A stretch of 64,000 bases of DNA from CAYTGM01 sp964437365 (GTDB taxonomy: Bacteria > Sumerlaeota > Sumerlaeia > SLMS01), in contig CAYTGM010000009.1 in the NCBI GenBank assembly GCA_964437365.1, forward strand, positions 124,001 to 188,000. Direction: 5' to 3'. Shown here piece after piece: positions 1-8,675 of the stretch. A program made the position numbers and the translations under genes. Each line of letters starts with the position of its first letter. Position 1 is the first letter of the stretch. A model generated the notes under the pieces. It saw nothing but the letters and a program-made list of their open reading frames with translations, did no database searches and was not told where the DNA came from.

Positions 1-918
1 TTTCACGTCGAAAGCTGCTGAAAACTCTTCGATGATTTGTTTGATTTTCTTCAACTTCCTCTTGGCTGAAAGGTTGAACCCGCCAAGTGAGGAGGTGCGG
101 TTATCGAAGACAACTGGGTTTCGGCAGTCCACGGCATCAATCGCATGAAAAAGAATCGTCACTGGGCGGTTTCTTCGCGCCATTTTCTGAAAGAGATTCC
201 TCAATGAATTTCTATCACGGGAAAGCAGGACGGCGCCGGTAAGTGGCAGGCGGATATGAGGGATGACTCCAACGGGTATTTCCAGAATACCTGCGTCTTC
301 GAAGAAGTCGGCGGGTTTGCGTATTTTGTGCTTTCTTGGAAAGTATGGCTGACGCGGCGCCCTTGCATAAGAGACTCTTCCAAATTGCCTTTTCTTCAAA
401 TCATAACTTCTGGACATCCAGCCATCAATGAGGCGGAAAGCGGGCCCCCAGTAGGTGGGAAGAATCGAGGCATCATATCGATAACCAACCTGTCTGACAG
501 CGCGAAGAATCCTGGCGTCGATGTCATATCCAGGCGAGCGGAACCCGACTGGTGCATAACCGAGTGTTTCAATCTTCTGGTGTGCCTTGCGAATTTCATT
601 CAGTATATAACCATAGGGCTTCCCGGTCAGGCCAATATGGTGAGACCAGCTGTGATTAGCGAGTTCAAACTTGTGGTATATGAGTTTTCTCGCCTCTCGC
701 CGTTTTGTATCAAGAGTCAGGTCTCTTCCAACGATAAAGAATGATGCTGGTAAACCAGCCTGGAGAAAGAGATCTTTAAGTCCGATGACTCCTTCAGTCC
801 AACAGGGGTCATTCTTGAAAGTATCCTTCTCTGAAACTCCATAGCATCGCCGCACAGCCCAAAGACCATCCACGTCGACTTGCAGGAGACCTGTCGGTTT
901 ATTCTGACGGATATTCAT
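1..918 (-). CDS. Polysaccharide deacetylase (NodB-type) family protein, partial
   Basis: Reading from an ATG at 918 the frame stays open to the window edge (306 codons), so the C-terminus is missing. NodB-fold metal-dependent deacetylases remove acetyl (or other acyl) groups from amino sugars of glycans. Motifs I can see: an Asp pair near residues 15-17 (VDVDG), the metal-binding His pair in NHSWSH (about residues 88-93), the RSPGYD arginine motif in the centre, and a C-terminal FHAID (motif 5-like His). The start overlaps the stop of the acylphosphatase by one base (TAATG), so it is probably translated from the same message. No signal peptide is visible, so it may act in the cytoplasm on a lipid-linked sugar, as in the family subset tied to polysaccharide export; that is inference. 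The substrate cannot be read from sequence. Confidence 0.88.
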   Translation of the reverse strand, partial: MNIRQNKPTGLLQVDVDGLWAVRRCYGVSEKDTFKNDPCWTEGVIGLKDLFLQAGLPASFFIVGRDLTLDTKRREARKLIYHKFELANHSWSHHIGLTGKPYGYILNEIRKAHQKIETLGYAPVGFRSPGYDIDARILRAVRQVGYRYDASILPTYWGPAFRLIDGWMSRSYDLKKRQFGRVSYARAPRQPYFPRKHKIRKPADFFEDAGILEIPVGVIPHIRLPLTGAVLLSRDRNSLRNLFQKMARRNRPVTILFHAIDAVDCRNPVVFDNRTSSLGGFNLSAKRKLKKIKQIIEEFSAAFDVK

Positions 919-1211
919 TAGCGTCGGATATTGAAGCTGTCGAACTCGGGCTTCTTTTTCTCCCATTCGATATCTATATCTTCAACATATCCGAGGATTG
1001 GCCCCCGGTGAAGATCTGTCAACAGTTCGGTCAATTTTAATTCCTCACCTTCTGCATAGACCTCCACAGTACCGTCTTTCAGATTTCTTACCCATCCGGT
1101 TAGATGATAGCGTCTTGCAGACTCCATTGCATAGACACGGTAGCCCACGCCCTGGACACGTCCGTGTACTACAGCATGAAAAGTATGGGGAGTCTTGCTT
1201 TCAGGAGTCAT
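918..1211 (-). CDS. Acylphosphatase
   Basis: About 97 aa, the usual length for this family of small enzymes that hydrolyse acyl phosphates to carboxylate and phosphate. The signature loop VHGRVQGVGYRVY near the N-terminus carries the phosphate-binding loop and catalytic Arg, and WVRNLKDGTVEV contains the catalytic Asn. I chose the ATG at 1211, which overlaps the end of the upstream regulator by 11 bases; a longer in-frame extension to 1229 would begin deeper inside that gene. It ends one base into the deacetylase start. The protein is soluble, with no export signal. Its place after an NtrC-type regulator and tadA looks like operon convenience, not a pathway link. Confidence 0.93.
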   Translation of the reverse strand: MTPESKTPHTFHAVVHGRVQGVGYRVYAMESARRYHLTGWVRNLKDGTVEVYAEGEELKLTELLTDLHRGPILGYVEDIDIEWEKKKPEFDSFNIRR

Positions 1212-2628
1212 CGTTATCCGAACCTGCATCCGGCCTGTACTTCTGATTTACCTGGTCTTCCAGATTGTACTTTCTAAGCCGATACCCGAGGGTACGTCGG
1301 GTAACATTCAAGAGCCTTGCTGCTCGAGTTCTGTTCCCACCCGTTTTATCCAGTGCTTGAAGGATACACTGCTTTTCAATTTCTTCCAGGGAAGCTTCCC
1401 CGAGAATTTCCCCCACGGGGGCACCGGAAGAGGATCCTGTCGATTTCTGACTCTGTATAGAAGGAGGGAGGTGTTCAATTTCGATTCTTCCAGAATCTGA
1501 AAGAACGATTGCATGTTCAACTGCGTTCTCAAGCTCCCGTATATTTCCCGGCCAGTTGTAGGAGAGTAGTGCAGTTCGAGCCCGTTCCGTTAGAGTATAT
1601 TGCTCATCAGATTCTGTAAACTTGCCGATGAAGTGATGGATCAGCTGGTCGAGGTCTTCACGTCTCTCTCTAAGAGGTGGCAGGACAAGTGGAACAACGT
1701 TAAGCCTGTAATAAAGATCCTGCCTGAAGCTTCCCTGATCAATCATTTGCTCGAGATCTCGATTCGTTGCAGCAATGATGCGTACATCGGTCTTTAAGGG
1801 CTGTGAGGATCCGACGCGATTCACTTCACCCTGCTGTATGACACGCAGCAGTTTAACTTGAAGTGCGGGGCTGACTTCCCCGATCTCGTCGAGAAGGATG
1901 GTCCCCCCGTTCGCTGTCATGAAATGGCCGTCGCGATCTGCGATCGCCCCGGTAAAGCTCCCCTTCGTATGGCCGAAGAGCTCACTTTCCAGGAGAGTCT
2001 CAGGGAGAGCACCACAATTGATTTTCACAAATGGTGCTGTGGCTCGTTTACTCTTGTGCTGTATAAAGTCCGCAAGGACCTCTTTACCCGTTCCGCTTTC
2101 GCCACGGAGAAGCACCGATGCATCTGTCCGAGCCACCTTGAGGGCCTTATTGTATAGATCTTGCATCGTTGCACTTTGACAGAGAACTGTTTCTGGAAGC
2201 GGTTCAGGAGGTTTTGTTTTCTTTCGGACACGGGCAGGAGGATCGCTTGCAATTTCTTTGCTTTCTCCGGTCAGGAGGTTCGCGAGAAGGGGCTTCAGAT
2301 CTTTTTCTGCGCTCACTGGCTTAGTGAGATAGTCCACAGCGCCTCGCTTGAGCGCTTCTTTCACGGTATCAACACTGGCGTAGGCAGTCATCAATATAAC
2401 ATCGAGCCCAGGGTCTATACGTTTGACCCGATCGAGAACCTCAAGACCATCGAGCCCCGGCATTCTCAAGTCTGTCAGAAGGACGTCGAAATCCCCTGCT
2501 TTCAGCTGATGAATGGCCTGGGAGGAATCGGTGAAACCCGAGGCCTCATAGCCGGACCTCTCGAGTGATTTGACGAGCAGAGAGACCATTTTCTCTTCGT
2601 CATCGAGAACGAGGATTTTTCCGCTCAT
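1201..2628 (-). CDS. Sigma-54-dependent response regulator (NtrC family)
   Basis: About 475 aa in the classic three-domain order. An N-terminal receiver has the acidic pocket VLDDEE (7-12), phospho-acceptor Asp near residue 53 (LLTDLRMPG) and Lys near 103 (YLTKPV). The sigma-54 AAA+ domain has Walker A GESGTGKE (about 176-183) and a GSFTGA loop (about 223-228), a Ser variant of the canonical GAFTGA that contacts sigma-54. A C-terminal Fis-type helix-turn-helix follows (NRTRAARLLNVTRRTLGYRL). I chose ATG 2628, just after the tadA stop, because the receiver fold begins there; the frame is open further into tadA. No partner histidine kinase lies in the window. It should activate sigma-54 promoters after phosphorylation; the targets are unknown. 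An 11-bp overlap couples it to the acylphosphatase. Confidence 0.95.
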   Translation of the reverse strand: MSGKILVLDDEEKMVSLLVKSLERSGYEASGFTDSSQAIHQLKAGDFDVLLTDLRMPGLDGLEVLDRVKRIDPGLDVILMTAYASVDTVKEALKRGAVDYLTKPVSAEKDLKPLLANLLTGESKEIASDPPARVRKKTKPPEPLPETVLCQSATMQDLYNKALKVARTDASVLLRGESGTGKEVLADFIQHKSKRATAPFVKINCGALPETLLESELFGHTKGSFTGAIADRDGHFMTANGGTILLDEIGEVSPALQVKLLRVIQQGEVNRVGSSQPLKTDVRIIAATNRDLEQMIDQGSFRQDLYYRLNVVPLVLPPLRERREDLDQLIHHFIGKFTESDEQYTLTERARTALLSYNWPGNIRELENAVEHAIVLSDSGRIEIEHLPPSIQSQKSTGSSSGAPVGEILGEASLEEIEKQCILQALDKTGGNRTRAARLLNVTRRTLGYRLRKYNLEDQVNQKYRPDAGSDNDDS

Positions 2629-2633
2629 CGGCG

Positions 2634-3125
2634 CTACCCTTCCTTTGAGGAGTTTCCCTGCTTGCTGGATTTCTGACAACGATAACGTCGGAAAGTTTGC
2701 TGTAACAGCTCAGCGCATTCTTCTGCCAGAACGCCGCGAACAACATCAAGGCTATGATTCATCTTTTCGTTCTGCAGAATATTCAGCTCAAGAGACTCGA
2801 CGCCCCAGCGGGGGTTACTGGCCCCATAGACCACTCTTTTTACACGACTGTGCACGATGGCTCCTGCACACATGGCACAGGGCTCTAGAGTAACATAAAG
2901 AACGGAGCCCTCCAGGCGCCAGTCGCCGTAGGCCGATGCACCCTGTCTCAGGGCGAGTATTTCTGCATGGGCTGTAGGATCATGGAACAACTCTTTCCCA
3001 TCGTGACTGGATGCGATCAATTTGTTTTCATGGATAAGAACAGCACCGATTGGGACCTCGCCACGTTGAGCTGAGAGCCTGGCACAAGCAAGCGCCTTTC
3101 TCATCCAGAATTCATCGGACTTCAT
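2634..3125 (-). CDS. tadA: tRNA-specific adenosine deaminase (TadA-like)
   Basis: 163 aa cytidine/deoxycytidylate-deaminase-fold protein. TadA converts A34 to inosine in the tRNA-Arg anticodon, letting one tRNA read several codons. The zinc site is complete: HAE (His53, catalytic Glu55) and PCAMC (Cys83, Cys86). The order RGEVPIGAV - DPTAHAE - LYVTLEPCAMCAGA is typical of TadA as opposed to guanine deaminases. The C-terminal tail (KSSKQGNSSKEG) is low complexity. The start overlaps the end of the upstream GH-like gene by a single base, and the stop lies six bases before the NtrC-type regulator start, so it sits mid-operon. Confidence 0.93.
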   Translation of the reverse strand: MKSDEFWMRKALACARLSAQRGEVPIGAVLIHENKLIASSHDGKELFHDPTAHAEILALRQGASAYGDWRLEGSVLYVTLEPCAMCAGAIVHSRVKRVVYGASNPRWGVESLELNILQNEKMNHSLDVVRGVLAEECAELLQQTFRRYRCQKSSKQGNSSKEG

Positions 3126-4987
3126 CAGAGGGGAGGGTTAATACTCTTCACCATACTTCGAGACATCACCATAGGAGCCATTCCTTCAGGCCGGATCGTT
3201 ATAGACTTGGGTGTAATCTCGAGCACAACAGCTTCTACTTGCTGGCCAGATGTAAGAACGATCGTGCGTGGAATTTCTGTAGGCTTGTACTTAGGTTCTG
3301 GCGTGGCAGTAGGTATTGGTGTTGGTGTCGAGAACTTCAGGGCTCCATCAGCCAGTGGTGCTGAAGGAGTTGGTGAGGCAGAGTAGGGAAAGATTTGTGG
3401 AGGTGGTGAATTCATTTTCTCGAAAATGCGCCATTCCGGTGTGCCGGTGAGTGGTCTTCCTGGGACGGGGCGTCCTGTTGGTGTCTCGAAAACCAGAGTA
3501 GGCAATGACTGATAAAATCCTCGTGAAGAGCTTCGCAGAGGATCTGCATAGTGAAAGAGAATAGTTCCTACTCCTCTCGACCTAGCGGCCCGGTATTGAT
3601 TGGTCAGCCCGCTCGCGAAATTTAAATTTCCTGCGATGGACAGGATTGCACCAGTATTGTATGTATTATTGTTGATGAAGTCGACCCAGAGACCAAAGTT
3701 TCTTGATGATGCTGAAACGCGTTCGTGAACCTCAAAAACGATCTCGTCGACAACACCTTCTTTGCACCACGTGATCCAGTCTTGCATATACAGTCGGTAA
3801 GTAGGTGAATTTTGCCAGTCTGACCAGTTAGAGACAGGGGGTCCTTCAGTTTCAATGAGCACGGAAATGGGAACGCGAGGGCGTGAACTCTGGACGATAG
3901 ATTTTGCGGATCTTAAAATGTCTGTAACACGGTTACGTCGCCATGCACCCCAGACAGGATCGCTGGGAGGTGGGAAACCTTCTCCACCTACTTGTGAGCG
4001 AAATGCTGAAACGGCAGCGTCGCTGTATCCCCAGTTCTGACCAGGATATCTGACGCCCGTGAAGAGGTAAGCATCAGGGGCGATTTCTGCCTCAATTTCA
4101 AGAATCACCTTTCTTAAGTAATCAACGATCTCAGCGTTTCCCGGGTCCATATATATCTGATTGTCAGAAGCAACTATATCACCATCAACATTCTTATTCA
4201 CATAATCTGGGTTCTTATAGAGGACGTTGTTTGGCGGAGGGGTATTTCCAACTGTTGCATTGTACGCAGGTAAGAGGCTGACAACAGCGACGATTTCCGT
4301 GAAGGAGGAGGTACGCCCCTTCAATTCTCGGATCGGGTTGGGGAAACCTGGAGTAACGTAGGGAAGCGACTGTTCATATTCTGACTGATAGGATGTACCT
4401 CGCACCGTTCGAGTCTCAACGTAGACCCGATTGAAAGTTGCTGCCTGTATATCCTGACTGAGTTGGACGATCTGGCCAACCGACTGCATTCCTTCATAGC
4501 CTGAATGGACGTATACACCTCGTACTTGAGCTGCTGGAGTCACATTCTTTGTGACAGTAGATGAACCTTGCCGGGAATCAGAAGCTGACCCTTCAAAGTT
4601 AAAAGGGTTCTCTGAAGTTGTTTCCGTTGATTCTCCGTCGGAGAATGGACTGTTGGGATTCTGTTCTCCCTGAAAGGGGTTGGTTGGGTTGGTTGATTCA
4701 TCGGCAAATGGGTTTGTCGTCTCAGTACTCTCTGACGTTGTTTCACCAAAAGGGTTTTCGACGGTCCCCGAATCCGGCTCTGTTCCGAAGGGGTTATCAA
4801 TATCCCCTTCTTCATCAGTTTGAAAAGGTGACTCAACGCTTTCAGTGTTGTCACCGTCGGTACCTGCATCTTCGAAGGGGTTATCTTGAGTCATTCCTGG
4901 AGCAGGTAGGAGTGACAATAAGAGTCCGAGGAGTATAATCATCAGCGCACAGGACGCCGGGAAATGTTTTCCGATTTGGTTCATCAT
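3125..4987 (-). CDS. Exported glycoside-hydrolase-like (GHL10/DUF187-type) protein with N-terminal NPF repeats
   Basis: 620 aa. An N-terminal hydrophobic segment (about residues 12-32) looks like a signal peptide or anchor. Residues about 35-130 are acidic, Ser/Thr/Glu-rich and hold eight N/S-P-F tripeptides spaced about 8-16 residues (DNPFE, ESPFQ, DNPFG, ENPFG, TNPFA, TNPFQ, NSPFS, ENPFN). A TIM-barrel-like domain follows, opening RGVYVHSGYEGM and including PDYVNKNVDGD and YMDPGNAEIVDYL, which resembles the GHL10 family of putative glycosidases. Then comes a Pro/Thr-rich linker (PTPIPTATPEP) and a short C-terminal beta domain. Substrate unknown; action on envelope polysaccharide is inference. 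The ATGATG start lets translation begin at 4987 or 4984. The gene sits between a VanZ-like gene and tadA. Confidence 0.8.
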   Translation of the reverse strand: MMNQIGKHFPASCALMIILLGLLLSLLPAPGMTQDNPFEDAGTDGDNTESVESPFQTDEEGDIDNPFGTEPDSGTVENPFGETTSESTETTNPFADESTNPTNPFQGEQNPNSPFSDGESTETTSENPFNFEGSASDSRQGSSTVTKNVTPAAQVRGVYVHSGYEGMQSVGQIVQLSQDIQAATFNRVYVETRTVRGTSYQSEYEQSLPYVTPGFPNPIRELKGRTSSFTEIVAVVSLLPAYNATVGNTPPPNNVLYKNPDYVNKNVDGDIVASDNQIYMDPGNAEIVDYLRKVILEIEAEIAPDAYLFTGVRYPGQNWGYSDAAVSAFRSQVGGEGFPPPSDPVWGAWRRNRVTDILRSAKSIVQSSRPRVPISVLIETEGPPVSNWSDWQNSPTYRLYMQDWITWCKEGVVDEIVFEVHERVSASSRNFGLWVDFINNNTYNTGAILSIAGNLNFASGLTNQYRAARSRGVGTILFHYADPLRSSSRGFYQSLPTLVFETPTGRPVPGRPLTGTPEWRIFEKMNSPPPQIFPYSASPTPSAPLADGALKFSTPTPIPTATPEPKYKPTEIPRTIVLTSGQQVEAVVLEITPKSITIRPEGMAPMVMSRSMVKSINPPL

Positions 4988-5112
4988 AAGTTACAGGGCG
5001 CAGAGTCATTCTGAGATTGAGATAAAAGCCTGTTTTCTAAGGCCGGCAGCATCTTTGGGGCAGATTCCTCTGCCTGCAAGACGAAAGGCTGAAACCAGAG
5101 TGAGAGAGTCAT
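4984..5112 (-). CDS. Possible small ORF between VanZ-like and GH-like genes
   Basis: The 145 bases between the VanZ-like stop and the GH-like start keep an open frame whose TGA overlaps the next ATG in an ATGA arrangement. From ATG 5112 it would encode about 42 aa (MTLSLWFQPFVLQAEESAPK at the start); the frame is also open upstream to 5169 inside the VanZ gene. I see no good ribosome-binding site and no recognisable family. The ATGA junction is the only support, so it may be a coupling peptide or chance. Confidence 0.22.
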   Translation of the reverse strand: MTLSLWFQPFVLQAEESAPKMLPALENRLLSQSQNDSAPCNL

Positions 5113-5131
5113 TGCTTCGTTGAGCCCACTG

Positions 5132-5554
5132 TCAATTGTGATCTCGTGAACGATTGTTCCATAGACCAATCAGGAGCACGGAAAGTGCACCCGCCATATC
5201 TGCAAGAATGTCCTTCCAATCACTGGACCTGCCGGGAACAAATGCCTGGTTAAACTCATCGATCAATGCGACAAGGAATGGAAGACCCAGAACGAGCCCC
5301 GCTTTCTTTCCTCGTAAACTTTCGTGGTCGCTCGAGGGATGATAAACAGCTCTAAATACACATGTGGCAAGGGAGGCATATGCCGTGAAATGAACAAGCT
5401 TGTCCAATCCAGGAAAGGTGACTTTCGGGAGGTCAGAGCCGGGCTGTGATCCCAGATAGAGAATCGTTCCGGTGCAAACAAGTGCGGAGATCCACCATAG
5501 CGAGGGTGGGAAGTGTTTCACGCACCAGTCGATCAATTTAAAAGGAGCTTTCAA
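5132..5554 (-). CDS. VanZ-like family membrane protein
   Basis: 140 aa with about four hydrophobic segments. The VanZ-like signatures are present: LDKLVHFTAYASLA in the second segment, and DEFNQAFVPGRSSDWKDILA before the last, the conserved Asp/Glu-Gln-Arg pattern of the family. Members are small inner-membrane proteins; VanZ itself gives low-level teicoplanin resistance, but most homologues have no known role. The start overlaps the RfaE2-like gene by four bases (ATGA), so translation is probably coupled. Its position in an envelope-related run fits a wall or glycan role, which is inference. Confidence 0.85.
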   Translation of the reverse strand: MKAPFKLIDWCVKHFPPSLWWISALVCTGTILYLGSQPGSDLPKVTFPGLDKLVHFTAYASLATCVFRAVYHPSSDHESLRGKKAGLVLGLPFLVALIDEFNQAFVPGRSSDWKDILADMAGALSVLLIGLWNNRSRDHN

Positions 5555-6036
5555 GGAGAGACAAAACGTTCCTGAATGGAGCGAACGATGTTGGTTGTTG
5601 ATCGCCCCTCAAGTAAAGGCAGAGAGAGAACTTTTCCTCCGTAACTCTGAACGAATTCGTGGCCAACAATCTCATGGACTTCATAATGGCCACCCTTCAC
5701 GAGCACCTCGGGTCTGACGACTTCGATTATTTCTTTTGGAGTGTCCTCGTCAAAGGAGCAGACGGCCCCGACCATTTCCAGTGCTGCAATGACGGCCATC
5801 CGCTGATCGAGTGGAAGAATCGGCCTGCCTTTTCCTTTCAACCGTTGAACACTCTCGTCAGAGTTGACTGCAACAACCAGCAGATCCCCTTCGGCCTTAG
5901 CGCGTTTGAGTGAGTCAAGATGACCGGCATGGATCAGATCAAAAACGCCATTAGTGAAGACGAGTCTCAATCCGAGGCCTCGCTGTTCTTCACAGAAGGC
6001 TCTAAGTTCATCGCGATCCTCAATCACTCGACTCAT
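5551..6036 (-). CDS. RfaE2/HldE-type nucleotidyltransferase (ADP-heptose synthesis-like)
   Basis: 161 aa stand-alone cytidylyltransferase-fold enzyme. The nucleotide-binding HxGH motif is HAGH in FTNGVFDLIHAGHLDSL (about residues 29-45), with VAVNSDESV and the RSTTNIV ISSTxxR-like element near the C-terminus. This pattern is typical of the C-terminal domain of HldE/RfaE, which makes ADP-heptose from heptose 1-phosphate for LPS core; no kinase domain is attached. Without the rest of the heptose pathway in view, another sugar- or glycerol-phosphate substrate is possible. Both ends overlap neighbours by four bases. Confidence 0.88.
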   Translation of the reverse strand: MSRVIEDRDELRAFCEEQRGLGLRLVFTNGVFDLIHAGHLDSLKRAKAEGDLLVVAVNSDESVQRLKGKGRPILPLDQRMAVIAALEMVGAVCSFDEDTPKEIIEVVRPEVLVKGGHYEVHEIVGHEFVQSYGGKVLSLPLLEGRSTTNIVRSIQERFVSP

Positions 6037-6674
6037 GAAATTTTTTCTTCCGGTGACTGGTTGTCAGTTTTTTCTTGAGAGGACTTCTTCCTTTTCTTTC
6101 CTGATGACGAGCCACCTCCGCCGCCTATCCCCACGATCTTAATGGATATCTTGGCTCCACGCGAATGACCGAGCTCGGAGAGCAGAAGGTCGAGAACAAC
6201 TGTTTTTACCTTCTTCTGCAGAGCAGGAAGAGGAACATTCCTGCCAACGATGACTTTCGCAGAAATAATGGGGCCACCGGTTCCTTGTATCACACTACAG
6301 TTGGTTACTTTTCTGATCTCCTTGATTCCCACAGAAACCTTTTTGGCGATTTCCTTTTCAAGGAGTGCGGGCTCGAGGTAGAATTCTTTTCCGTCCTCAT
6401 CGCGTCCGATAATTCCTCTTTCCAACCGGGTTACGACCATTGAGAGGGTATAGTACATGATAGGAAGGAGGATGGAGAAACCCGCGAGAATGTACTGCAG
6501 GTAAGGAGTCATTCCATCAAGTGGTACCCATTGCGGAAGGAAAGCGGCATATTCATTATAGACGCCGGTATGGTGCAGACGGTCCACGCCAAGAAAGAAG
6601 AGGGTGAGCAAGGCGATCAGCAGGACAAGCTGGCGACAGAAGCGAGCGAGTGAAAGACGCGCAATTCGATTCAA
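6033..6674 (-). CDS. AmaP-like membrane anchor protein (Asp23 partner)
   Basis: 213 aa. Two transmembrane segments (about residues 12-30 and 57-80) precede a cytoplasmic domain (KEIAKKVSVGIKEIRKVTNC ... ISAKVIVGRNVPLPALQKKV) that resembles the Asp23-like fold of alkaline-shock anchor proteins such as AmaP. The tail after residue about 185 is glycine- then lysine/serine-rich (GIGGGGGSSSGKKRKK). In Firmicutes AmaP tethers Asp23 to the membrane; here the upstream neighbour is an Asp23-family gene 43 bases away, which supports the same pairing. It overlaps the RfaE2-like gene by four bases. Family call is fairly sure; function is by analogy. Confidence 0.72.
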   Translation of the reverse strand: MNRIARLSLARFCRQLVLLIALLTLFFLGVDRLHHTGVYNEYAAFLPQWVPLDGMTPYLQYILAGFSILLPIMYYTLSMVVTRLERGIIGRDEDGKEFYLEPALLEKEIAKKVSVGIKEIRKVTNCSVIQGTGGPIISAKVIVGRNVPLPALQKKVKTVVLDLLLSELGHSRGAKISIKIVGIGGGGGSSSGKKRKKSSQEKTDNQSPEEKIS

Positions 6675-6717
6675 AATAGATGGTGCCCCTTACTTAGTTG
6701 GAATCAGGCTGAAATTC

Positions 6718-7155
6718 TTAATTCTCTTCTTCTTCGTCCTGCTTTTCTTTCTGAACAAAAATATCGACAATTTTAACATCAACATTGGCGAGCTCGAGAC
6801 CGGCCATTCTTTCAACTGTTTCTCTAACATGACGCTGAAGTTGTTCGGCGGTCTCCCTCATCGGAGTTCCATATGCCATATTCACTTCACAAGTAATTGT
6901 ATATCGGCCTTCCTCGGTTCGATCAACGCGGATTCCTCTGGCGGACTCGCTTCCACCGAAGATTTTGCCGGCAAGAGAGAACTTGGAAATAAGACTGATC
7001 CCTTCGACCTCCTGTGCCGCCATGGCAGCAATTCGGGCTATTACATCGGGATTGATCAGGATGCTTCCAATTCCTTCTGAATTGGAGGAGTAAAGTTCCA
7101 GCGTGGGTTGTTGTTCCTGGTCCTGGAGTGCTTCTTCGCTTTTCTGTTCTGCCAT
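6718..7155 (-). CDS. Asp23/Gls24 (YqhY-like) family protein
   Basis: About 145 aa, soluble. The Asp23 core is clear: GSILINPDVIARIAAMAAQE, VEGISLI, RTEEGRYTITCEVNMAYGTP and TVERMAGLELANVDVKIVDI. The N-terminus is Glu/Gln-rich and the C-terminus ends in an acidic stretch. I chose ATG 7155 because GGAGG sits eight bases upstream; a TTG at 7170 would be inside that site. The gene lies directly after accB-accC, the same order as accB-accC-yqhY of Bacillus, where YqhY has been linked to acetyl-CoA carboxylase control. The next gene is an AmaP-like anchor. Confidence 0.9.
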   Translation of the reverse strand: MAEQKSEEALQDQEQQPTLELYSSNSEGIGSILINPDVIARIAAMAAQEVEGISLISKFSLAGKIFGGSESARGIRVDRTEEGRYTITCEVNMAYGTPMRETAEQLQRHVRETVERMAGLELANVDVKIVDIFVQKEKQDEEEEN

Positions 7156-7218
7156 TGGATGATCCTCCAACTACTTGATATGATTAATACTAGGTTAACA
7201 GGTGGTGCGAATCGAGGA

Positions 7219-8559
7219 CTATTTTTTCCAGACCTCGAGGAAATCCGTTCCAAATGTTCCACTTTGAAAGAGCTTGTTGTCCATCACCTCTAAATGGAAA
7301 GGGATGGTTGTCTTAACGCCATCTACAACAAAATCTCTCAAAGCACGTTTCATTCTCTTAATTGCCAGCTCGCGAGTTTTATCATGAACGATCAACTTGG
7401 CAATCATTGAATCATAAAAAGGCGGGATGACATAGTCAGAATAGCAGGCTGAGTCCACTCGCACGCCTATTCCACCTGCAGGAACATAGGCGGAGAGTTT
7501 CCCGGGACTGGGCATGAAATTTCTGGCTGGGTCTTCCGCGTTGATTCGACATTCAATTGAGTGGCCGTCGATGCTGACCTCAGACTGCTTAATTGAGAGT
7601 TTCTCACCAGCAGCAGCCATGATCTGCTCTTTCACAATATCCACCCCTGTAACTTCTTCTGTAATTGGATGCTCGACCTGGATACGGGTGTTCATTTCGA
7701 TGAAGTAATAGTTCAGATCTTTATCCAGAAGAAATTCTATCGTGCCCGCTCCCACGTAATTTACAGCTTTAGCCGCACGGACCGCTGCTTCACCCATCTT
7801 CTTGCGAATTCTTGGAGTCAAAATCGGGCAGGGAGCTTCCTCAATCAGCTTTTGATGACGACGCTGAATCGAGCAGTCACGTTCACCCAGATGCACAACA
7901 TTTCCGTGGCGGTCTCCCAGGATCTGAATCTCAACGTGTTTTGGCCTCAGGATGCATTTCTCGATATAGACTTCTGGGTTGTTGAAAGCGCTCTGAGCTT
8001 CAGCGGTGGCCGTGTCGAAGAGAGTATTAAATTGTTTCTCTTCGGGGCAGAGTCTCATCCCTTTTCCTCCACCACCGGCAGAGGCTTTGATCATCACCGG
8101 AAAACCGATTTCCTTTGCGAGATTCAGCGCTGCTTCGCGGTCGGGCATCCCACCTTCCGAACCGGGAACGGTTGGGCATTTCGCACTCTTTGCGGTAGAT
8201 TTAGCGATAGCCTTGTCACCCATTCGTCGAATGGCATCGGGTGATGGTCCGATAAATGTGAGGTTACAATCCGCACAGATTTCTGCGAATCGAGCATTCT
8301 CCGCCAGAAAGCCGTATCCAGGATGAACGGCATCAGCTCCTGTCACCTCGGCGGCGCTGATGATTCGGGCAATGTTCAGGTAACTTTGCGTACTTGGTGC
8401 AGGACCAATACAGATTGCCTCATCAGCAGCATGCACATGAAGGGAAAAACGATCTGCGACGCTATAGACAGCAACAGTAGGGATGCTCAGTTCACGACAG
8501 GCGCGGATAACTCGGAGAGCGATCTCTCCTCTATTTGCCACGAGCACTTTCTTAAACAT
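7219..8559 (-). CDS. accC: Acetyl-CoA carboxylase, biotin carboxylase subunit
   Basis: 446 aa, the standard length. It carboxylates biotin on AccB using ATP and bicarbonate, the first half-reaction of malonyl-CoA synthesis. Domains in order: biotin-carboxylase N-domain (FKKVLVANRGEIALRVIRAC at the start), ATP-grasp (glycine-rich lid ASAGGGGKGMR, active-site EMNTRIQVEHPITEEVTG) and C-domain (ECRINAEDP ... PPFYDSMIAKLIVH). All the usual catalytic motifs are present. It follows accB by 116 bases and precedes the Asp23-family gene by 63 bases. The carboxyltransferase genes accA and accD are not in this window. Confidence 0.97.
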   Translation of the reverse strand: MFKKVLVANRGEIALRVIRACRELSIPTVAVYSVADRFSLHVHAADEAICIGPAPSTQSYLNIARIISAAEVTGADAVHPGYGFLAENARFAEICADCNLTFIGPSPDAIRRMGDKAIAKSTAKSAKCPTVPGSEGGMPDREAALNLAKEIGFPVMIKASAGGGGKGMRLCPEEKQFNTLFDTATAEAQSAFNNPEVYIEKCILRPKHVEIQILGDRHGNVVHLGERDCSIQRRHQKLIEEAPCPILTPRIRKKMGEAAVRAAKAVNYVGAGTIEFLLDKDLNYYFIEMNTRIQVEHPITEEVTGVDIVKEQIMAAAGEKLSIKQSEVSIDGHSIECRINAEDPARNFMPSPGKLSAYVPAGGIGVRVDSACYSDYVIPPFYDSMIAKLIVHDKTRELAIKRMKRALRDFVVDGVKTTIPFHLEVMDNKLFQSGTFGTDFLEVWKK

Positions 8560-8675
8560 ATATTAGCTTTGACCTCTTCTTGAGTTCATCTGACTTGCTG
8601 GACATGTCATTCATCAAAGAGGTCTATATCCTATCTTCAGGGATGCAGGAAGTTACTTTCTTAGTACTTAATCAA

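Noticed and set aside
256..744. 162-codon plus-strand frame at the left edge
   Set aside because: The minus frame holds all NodB motifs; this is its shadow.
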